Assembly: GCA_050012355.1 (NCBI GenBank)
Contig: JBEKHI010000161.1
Span: 1 to 16,744 of the forward strand
Origin: JBEKHI01 sp050012355
GTDB taxonomy: Bacteria; Actinomycetota; Actinomycetes; Streptosporangiales; Streptosporangiaceae
Length of the DNA stretch: 16,744 bases
Reading direction: 5' to 3'
Each line of letters starts with the position of its first letter. Position 1 is the stretch's first letter. Shown here piece by piece: positions 12,698 through 16,744 of this stretch. Under the pieces are notes generated by a model. It searched no databases, was not told the origin of the DNA, and worked only from the letters and a program-made list of their open reading frames with translations. The position numbers were made by a program, and so were the translations under genes.

Positions 12698-13918
12698 GTG
12701 TTCAACATTTCCCGGCGGGCGGTGCTGCGCGGTGCTGGCGTGGCGGTGGCGCTGTCCGCTGTCGCGCCCGTTTCCGCAGCGGCTTCCGTCTCCGTTTTGG
12801 ACGCGGACCAGCTTTTCGCGGCGGGCCACTTCGCGGCGGCCGACCGGGCGTACGCGGCCTTGCTCAGGCAGGAACCGTCGGACGCCTACGCGTGGGCGCA
12901 GCGTGGCTACATCGCGCTGCTGTCCAACAAGTTCGCCGCCGCCCAGCGTTTCCTGTCCCGCGCGATCAAGCTGAATCCATCCGACACCGTGTCCATGACG
13001 CGGCTGGCGGACTGTTACGTCAGGCAGGACTCCTTCGCACCTGCCGTCAAGCTGCTGGCGGCCGCCGACGACCGGATAGACGCGACGTTGTACTCGGCGG
13101 TCAGCGGCTCGCCCTACCAGATAACCGGCGCCGACAGCGGGCCGGTGGCGTTCCAGACCGTCGACCCGCTGCCCTCGGTGACGGCGTCGGTCAACGGCGT
13201 CGCGGCCCCGTTCACGCTGGACACCGGCGCGACGTTCACCTTCAGCGCCGCGATGGCGGCGGCCGCGGGCATCAGCCCGGTGGCGACGGTGCTTGTCGAC
13301 CACGGCAACGGCCCGGTAACGACCTACATCGGGGTAGTGGACTCGCTGCGGATCGGCGCGGTCGAGATCGCCAACGTACCGGTCATGTGGGACGACGTGT
13401 CGTTCATCGCGGCACCCGGCGATGGCCCGCCGGCCGGCGTCATCGGGACCACGATCTTCTACCACTTCCAGACCACCATGGACTACGCGGACCGGGCGCT
13501 GACCCTGCGGCGTTGTGCGCCTTCACCGGGTCCGGCGACCGCGCCGCTGTGGCTCGCCCCCGATCACTTCATCTTCTCCTGGGGCCGTGTCGGCTCGTCC
13601 GTCCCCGGCCCGGTGCTCATCGACACCGGCGGGGTAGGACTCGGCGTGGTACTCAGCACCGCCCAGGCCGCGGCGGCGGACGTGGTCCCCGACTACGCCA
13701 ACCCAGAATCGGACCTCGGCGTAACCTGCTACCCGTGCACGACGGATGTGGCAGTCGGCCCGGTGCGGCGCGACGTTCCCGGTGTCGTGGGCCCGTTCAC
13801 GTCCACGGACGGGTTCGGCTTCAACACGACAGGGACCCTGTCCCACGAGTACTTCAAGCCGTCATCGATCACCTTCGACTTCCCCGCGATGACGGTAACC
13901 GTCCCGCCCCGCCCCTGA
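12698..13918 (+). CDS. Tat-exported TPR protein with two retropepsin-like aspartic protease motifs
   Basis: From GTG 12698 (GAGGAG 6 nt upstream) the protein is 406 aa and begins MFNISRRAVLRG with a twin-arginine signal (R6-R7), a hydrophobic stretch and an Ala-rich cleavage region near residue 30. A GTG at 12668 lacks a Shine-Dalgarno and would only add residues before the signal. Residues 35-120 look like two or three TPR units (AGHFAAADRAYAALL, YIALLSNKFAAAQRFLSRAIKLNPSD). The rest carries FTLDTGATFTF (D175-G177), a retropepsin-like GVIGTTIF, and a second VLIDTGGVGLGV (D309-G311). Single-chain bacterial retropepsin-like proteins usually have one DTG and dimerise. Two motifs suggest a fused pseudo-dimer. 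The likely role is extracytoplasmic proteolysis, with the TPR part binding a partner or substrate. The 85 bp between the hairpin and this start contain CACTGGTCAGTG (12659-12670), a small inverted repeat, but no clear promoter. Confidence 0.72.
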   Translation: MFNISRRAVLRGAGVAVALSAVAPVSAAASVSVLDADQLFAAGHFAAADRAYAALLRQEPSDAYAWAQRGYIALLSNKFAAAQRFLSRAIKLNPSDTVSMTRLADCYVRQDSFAPAVKLLAAADDRIDATLYSAVSGSPYQITGADSGPVAFQTVDPLPSVTASVNGVAAPFTLDTGATFTFSAAMAAAAGISPVATVLVDHGNGPVTTYIGVVDSLRIGAVEIANVPVMWDDVSFIAAPGDGPPAGVIGTTIFYHFQTTMDYADRALTLRRCAPSPGPATAPLWLAPDHFIFSWGRVGSSVPGPVLIDTGGVGLGVVLSTAQAAAADVVPDYANPESDLGVTCYPCTTDVAVGPVRRDVPGVVGPFTSTDGFGFNTTGTLSHEYFKPSSITFDFPAMTVTVPPRP

Positions 13919-13982
13919 CCCCCCGGGGCCCTCTCCTGAACCCGCGCCTCCCGAGCCCGCCCCCTGAACCCCTCCGACCCCA

Positions 13983-14034
13983 GCGGTGGGCCATCGATGG
14001 GGCTATAGGCCCGGCGGTGGGCCATCGATGGGGC
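13983..14034. repeat. Pair of identical 21-bp direct repeats, each with a CCATCGATGG palindrome
   Basis: Positions 13983-14003 and 14014-14034 are identical and 31 bp apart (start to start). Each begins GCGGTGGGCC and contains the 10-bp palindrome CCATCGATGG (13991-14000 and 14022-14031). The pair lies in the 171-bp gap between the protease-like gene and the SDR gene. It could be a regulator-binding pair, a dispersed palindromic element, or a small recombination product. Spacing of about three helical turns would place both copies on the same DNA face. Confidence 0.7.
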
Positions 14035-14052
14035 CGCAGGAGACCCCCGCCC

Positions 14053-14088
14053 TGGACCGTACCGGGGGCATCGGATATACATCCGATG
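14053..14088 (+). promoter_or_regulatory. Predicted leaderless promoter and inverted repeat upstream of the SDR gene
   Basis: TGGACC (14053-14058), a 17-bp spacer and TATACA (14076-14081) form a promoter-like pair ending 8 nt before the ATG at 14090, with no Shine-Dalgarno. The inverted repeat CATCGGAT (14069-14076) / ATCCGATG (14081-14088), with 4-nt centre ATAC, overlaps the -10 and reaches within 2 nt of the start codon. A protein bound there would block initiation. Confidence 0.5.
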
Positions 14089-14089
14089 T

Positions 14090-14863
14090 ATGGGAACATC
14101 TGATGAGTTCGCGGGCTACACGGCCCTGGTCACCGGCGGGTCCTCTGGGATCGGGCTCGCCACCGCGCGACTGCTGGCCGCGCGGGGCGCTCGCGTCGCG
14201 GTGCTGGACCTGGCCAAGCCGAAGGACGCCGGTGACCTGCTCCCCTTCGTCGCGGACGTCACGGACGACGCGGGCGTCCGGGCCGCGGTCGACCAGGCGG
14301 GCGCGGCGTTCGGCGGCGCCCTCGACATCCTGGTGGCCAACGCGGGCATCGGCGCGGCGGGCACCGTCGAGGACAACGACGATGACGAGTGGCGGCGGGT
14401 CTTCGACGTCAACGTCTTCGGCATCGCCCGCACAGTACGCGCGGCGCTGCCACTGCTGCGCGAAGCGGTAACCCGCCGCGGCGGCGCGGCGATCGTCGCC
14501 ACCTCGTCGGTCGCCGCGACGGCTGGCCTGCCGCAGCGGGCGCTCTACAGCGCGACCAAGGGCGCGGTGTACTCGCTGACCTTGGCGATGGCGGCTGATT
14601 TTGTGCGCGAGGGCATCCGGGTGAACTGCGTGAGCCCAGGCACGGCCGACACCCCGTGGGTGGGGCGACTGCTGGACGCCGCACCCGACCCGGTGGCGGA
14701 ACGCGCCGCCCTCGAGGCCCGCCAGCCGTCCGGCCGCTTGGTGACGGCCGACGAGGTGGCCGCGGCGATCGCCTACCTGGCGAGCCCGTTCGCGGGTGCT
14801 ACCACCGGGACAGCCCTTCAGGTCGACGGCGGCATGTCCGGCCTCCGCCTCCGTCCGCAGTAA
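14090..14863 (+). CDS. Short-chain dehydrogenase/reductase (SDR), classical type
   Basis: This 257-aa protein has the classical SDR set: nucleotide-binding TGGSSGIG (residues 15-22), NAG in LVANAGIG, catalytic S140 and the YSATK pair Y153/K157, then SPGTADTPW and a C-terminal QVDGGM. The acidic residue after the second strand (VAVLDLA) favours NAD(H) over NADP(H). It probably oxidises or reduces a hydroxyl/keto group of a small soluble substrate. Its position just before a sugar-type ABC uptake system suggests a sugar or sugar acid, such as a deoxy-keto acid, but the sequence does not specify one. No RBS is visible. The start is set by the promoter spacing and by the family N-terminus. Confidence 0.88.
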   Translation: MGTSDEFAGYTALVTGGSSGIGLATARLLAARGARVAVLDLAKPKDAGDLLPFVADVTDDAGVRAAVDQAGAAFGGALDILVANAGIGAAGTVEDNDDDEWRRVFDVNVFGIARTVRAALPLLREAVTRRGGAAIVATSSVAATAGLPQRALYSATKGAVYSLTLAMAADFVREGIRVNCVSPGTADTPWVGRLLDAAPDPVAERAALEARQPSGRLVTADEVAAAIAYLASPFAGATTGTALQVDGGMSGLRLRPQ

Positions 14864-14878
14864 CCGCACGGCTACCCA

Positions 14879-14907
14879 TTGACGGGCGGAGACATCGGAT
14901 CTATTTT
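14879..14907 (+). promoter_or_regulatory. Predicted leaderless promoter of the solute-binding protein operon
   Basis: TTGACG (14879-14884), a 17-bp spacer and TATTTT (14902-14907) resemble a primary-sigma promoter, ending 6 nt before the ATG at 14914, with no Shine-Dalgarno. The spacer contains CATCGGAT (14893-14900 region), also present before the SDR gene, and CGGA...TCCG forms a short inverted repeat around the -10. Confidence 0.55.
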
Positions 14908-14913
14908 CCGAGC

Positions 14914-16047
14914 ATGAGAGTTCGCCCCGGCGTCGTGGCGGCAGTGGCAGCGCTCATCGCAGTGCTGATCGCCGCCTGCAGCACAAGCTCAAGTTCCACT
15001 CCCGGCAGCGGAAACACCAGCAAGCAGGTCACGATAGGTGTCGCGCTGACCTACAACAGCACGGCCTTCTGGGCCGCGTACCTGAACTACGAGTCGGAAT
15101 ACGCCAAGCAGCTCAACGTCAAGGTCCTCGGACCTCTTATCGCTGGCACCAACGCCAGCCTGCAGAACACCCAGATCGAGAATCTGGTCAACGAGGGTGC
15201 CCAGGCGATCATCGTCAACCCGGAGACCGCGACCAGTCTCGGCCCGGCGATCAGTTACGCCGCCGCGCATCATGTCCAGCTCGTCTCCGTGGACACCATC
15301 GTCGGCGTCGGCCACGTCTACATGGTGGTCCGCGCGTCGAACGTGATCTACGGGCTCGACGCGTGCGCCTACATCAGCAGCAAGGTGAAATCCGGTTACG
15401 TCCTCGACCTAGAGGGCGACCTCACGTCCTCCAACGGGATCGACCGGACGAACGCGTTCGACGCCTGTATGGCGGCGAACGACCCCAGCGTGAAAATCCT
15501 GAAAGACCCGACGGTGTGGGTCCAGTCGACAGCGGTGTCCGACGCGGAGACCGCGGTCTCGGCCTACGGCAGCCAGCTCAAGGCCATCTACTCGCAGTGG
15601 TCAAGCCCGGACATCGGCGTGATCCCGTTGCTGAAGTCCAAGAACCTGACCAGCAAGGTGCTCGTGGTCAGCGATGATGGCGTGCCATTCGAGATGTGCG
15701 ACATCCAGGAGGGAACCCTTAACGCATCACAATCCCAGCCAGCGAACCTATACGCGTACTGGGCACTCAAGTACGGCATCGACGCGGCCAAGGGCGTCAC
15801 CCTCAAGGCGGGCGAGACGGGCGGCGGCGCGCCGACGTTGCAAATGCTCAGCTACGCGGGCGACTCCAACCTGGGTGACCCGGTGGTCGCGCCGTTCGTT
15901 ACCAAGGCCGGGCAGACGCTGACCGTGACACCGGTCGACGGGCTGAGCGGCACGGTCTCGACAACACCGGTCACCGACGCGAGCCTGTGGGGCAACGTGT
16001 ACGGAAACGCACACGGCGGTGTCTGCAGCTCCGCGAACGCCGGATGA
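14914..16047 (+). CDS. Lipoprotein solute-binding protein of a sugar-type ABC importer (Peripla_BP_4-like)
   Basis: From ATG 14914 the protein is 377 aa. The signal MRVRPGVVAAVAALIAVLIAAC ends in a lipobox with C22, followed by a Ser/Thr/Gly linker, so it is lipid-anchored outside the membrane. VTIGVALTYNSTAFWAAYLNYESEYAKQL, QIENLVNEGAQAIIVNPETATSLGPAISYAAAHHVQLVSVDT and the internal hinge segments match ribose/rhamnose-type periplasmic binding proteins. The ligand is not identifiable. Four cysteines (in DACAYI, DACMAA, FEMCDI and GGVCSS) may form disulfides, which is unusual for the family. Its stop overlaps the start of the ABC ATPase (ATGA, 16044-16047). A longer in-frame reading from 14656 lies over the SDR gene and is an artefact. 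Confidence 0.87.
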   Translation: MRVRPGVVAAVAALIAVLIAACSTSSSSTPGSGNTSKQVTIGVALTYNSTAFWAAYLNYESEYAKQLNVKVLGPLIAGTNASLQNTQIENLVNEGAQAIIVNPETATSLGPAISYAAAHHVQLVSVDTIVGVGHVYMVVRASNVIYGLDACAYISSKVKSGYVLDLEGDLTSSNGIDRTNAFDACMAANDPSVKILKDPTVWVQSTAVSDAETAVSAYGSQLKAIYSQWSSPDIGVIPLLKSKNLTSKVLVVSDDGVPFEMCDIQEGTLNASQSQPANLYAYWALKYGIDAAKGVTLKAGETGGGAPTLQMLSYAGDSNLGDPVVAPFVTKAGQTLTVTPVDGLSGTVSTTPVTDASLWGNVYGNAHGGVCSSANAG

Positions 16048-16744
16048 CCGCGACCGTCACCGTTACCGCCGAGGGCATCTGCAAGCGGTTCGGCTCTACC
16101 CAGGCGCTGCGCGGCGTTGATCTCAGCCTCGCGGCTGGGCGGTGCCTGGGTCTCGTCGGGCGCAACGGCGCGGGCAAGTCGACCCTGGTGTCGATCCTGT
16201 CCGGGCTGCAACAGCCTGACGAGGGCACGCTGACCCTGAACAGCCCGATCTCGACGGTTTTTCAGCACTCGATGGTGGTGCCGCGGCTGACGGTCGCGGA
16301 GAACGTGTTCCTCGGCGCGCCCCCGGTGCACCGAGGAACCGTCGACTGGCGGCAGATGCGCCAGCGGACCCGCCAGGTCATGGCCGAATGGGGCTTCGAC
16401 GTCTCCGCCGACGCCCCCTGCGCGAGCCTCACGGTGGAGCAGCGCCAGGTAGTGGAGATCGCCCGCGCGCTGGCCGCGGGCACCCGCTGCCTGTTGCTCG
16501 ACGAGCCGACGGCCGCACTGGAACGCGGCGCCGTGCAGCGGCTGTTCGACCGCATCAGGCAGCTCACCGCGAGCGGAGTCGCGGTGCTGTACATCTCGCA
16601 TCACCTAGAGGAGGTCTTCGAGATCTGCTCCGACGTGCAGGTCCTCCGCGACGGCCAGACAGTGCTCGTCTCCCCCGTCACCGCGGTCACCAAGCAGGCC
16701 CTAGTCACCGCCATGGTGGGCGCGCAGCCGGTCGATGTGACATC
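16044..16744 (+). CDS. Sugar-type ABC importer ATPase (RbsA/MglA-like), 5' part only
   Basis: The gene runs off the right end. 233 codons are visible, about the first half of a double-domain sugar ATPase (usually about 500 aa). Motifs are Walker A GRNGAGKST (residues 39-47), signature-equivalent LTVEQRQVVEIARAL (129-143), Walker B LLLDEPTAAL (150-159) and the switch histidine in YISHHLEEVFEIC. The stretch between Walker A and the Q-loop is short: PDEGTLTLNSPISTVFQH leaves out roughly 15 residues normally present (the sp..A...GIa.V region). The Q-loop reads FQH instead of the usual YQE. Permease genes would be expected beyond the window. It is translationally coupled to the binding-protein gene. 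Confidence 0.9.
   Translation, partial: MTATVTVTAEGICKRFGSTQALRGVDLSLAAGRCLGLVGRNGAGKSTLVSILSGLQQPDEGTLTLNSPISTVFQHSMVVPRLTVAENVFLGAPPVHRGTVDWRQMRQRTRQVMAEWGFDVSADAPCASLTVEQRQVVEIARALAAGTRCLLLDEPTAALERGAVQRLFDRIRQLTASGVAVLYISHHLEEVFEICSDVQVLRDGQTVLVSPVTAVTKQALVTAMVGAQPVDVT

Noticed and set aside
13919..14089. A small gene or CRISPR-like array in the gap before the SDR gene
   Set aside because: There are only two repeat copies with a 10-bp spacer and no supported short open frame. It is better described as a repeat pair plus promoter.
14656..16047. 463-aa version of the solute-binding protein
   Set aside because: The extra N-terminus lies over the SDR gene in another frame. The ATG at 14914 directly starts a lipoprotein signal and follows a good promoter.

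Overview
The window looks like chromosomal DNA of a high-GC actinomycete. The signs are strong G/C bias at third codon positions, a TetR-controlled DrrA/DrrB-type exporter, GntR/FCD and PucR-type regulators, a Tat signal peptide, a lipoprotein solute receptor, many 4-bp stop/start overlaps, and several starts that have no Shine-Dalgarno but a -10 element 6-8 nt upstream (leaderless starts). I see no tRNA, rRNA, CRISPR array, insertion sequence or phage gene.

Positions 15-9794 form what looks like one catabolic island built from two transcription units and a divergent gene. On the minus strand, a GntR/FCD regulator, a CRYL1/3-hydroxyacyl-CoA-dehydrogenase-type oxidoreductase and a histidine/phenylalanine ammonia-lyase homologue overlap one another (3102 down to 15). 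A urocanase homologue is transcribed divergently (3126-4775). A perfect 22-bp palindrome (3116-3137) lies between the two and covers the promoter elements of both. The second minus-strand unit (9794 down to 4741) runs PucR-type regulator, sarcosine-oxidase-type flavoenzyme, Rieske quaternary-ammonium-type oxygenase, small Rieske ferredoxin, Cys/Met-metabolism PLP enzyme. From the flavoenzyme onward these genes overlap or nearly touch.

The most interesting point is that the lyase lacks the Ala-Ser-Gly triad that forms the MIO electrophile of ordinary histidine ammonia-lyases, and the urocanase next to it has changed several residues of its usual active-site motifs. A MIO-free lyase of this fold is known from ergothionase, which eliminates trimethylamine from ergothioneine to give thiourocanate. 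A urocanase relative is the expected next step. Beside them sit a Rieske oxygenase of the type that demethylates betaines and a flavin N-demethylase. I therefore infer degradation of an imidazole betaine (ergothioneine, hercynine or a relative). The exact substrate, and whether the two operons share it, cannot be settled from sequence alone.

Positions 9871-12548 hold a TetR-type regulator divergent from a two-gene ABC exporter, with three near-identical GTAC-N3-GTAC operators in between, ending at a 20-bp perfect hairpin (12563-12612). Positions 12698-13918 encode a Tat-exported TPR protein with two retropepsin-like DTG motifs. Positions 13919-14089 hold a 21-bp repeat pair and a promoter. 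Positions 14090-16744 hold an SDR dehydrogenase and then a lipoprotein solute-binding protein and the start of a sugar-type ABC ATPase that runs off the right edge. The SDR and the binding-protein operon have similar leaderless promoters with a shared CATCGGAT motif, suggesting uptake and oxidation of a small, probably sugar-like, substrate.
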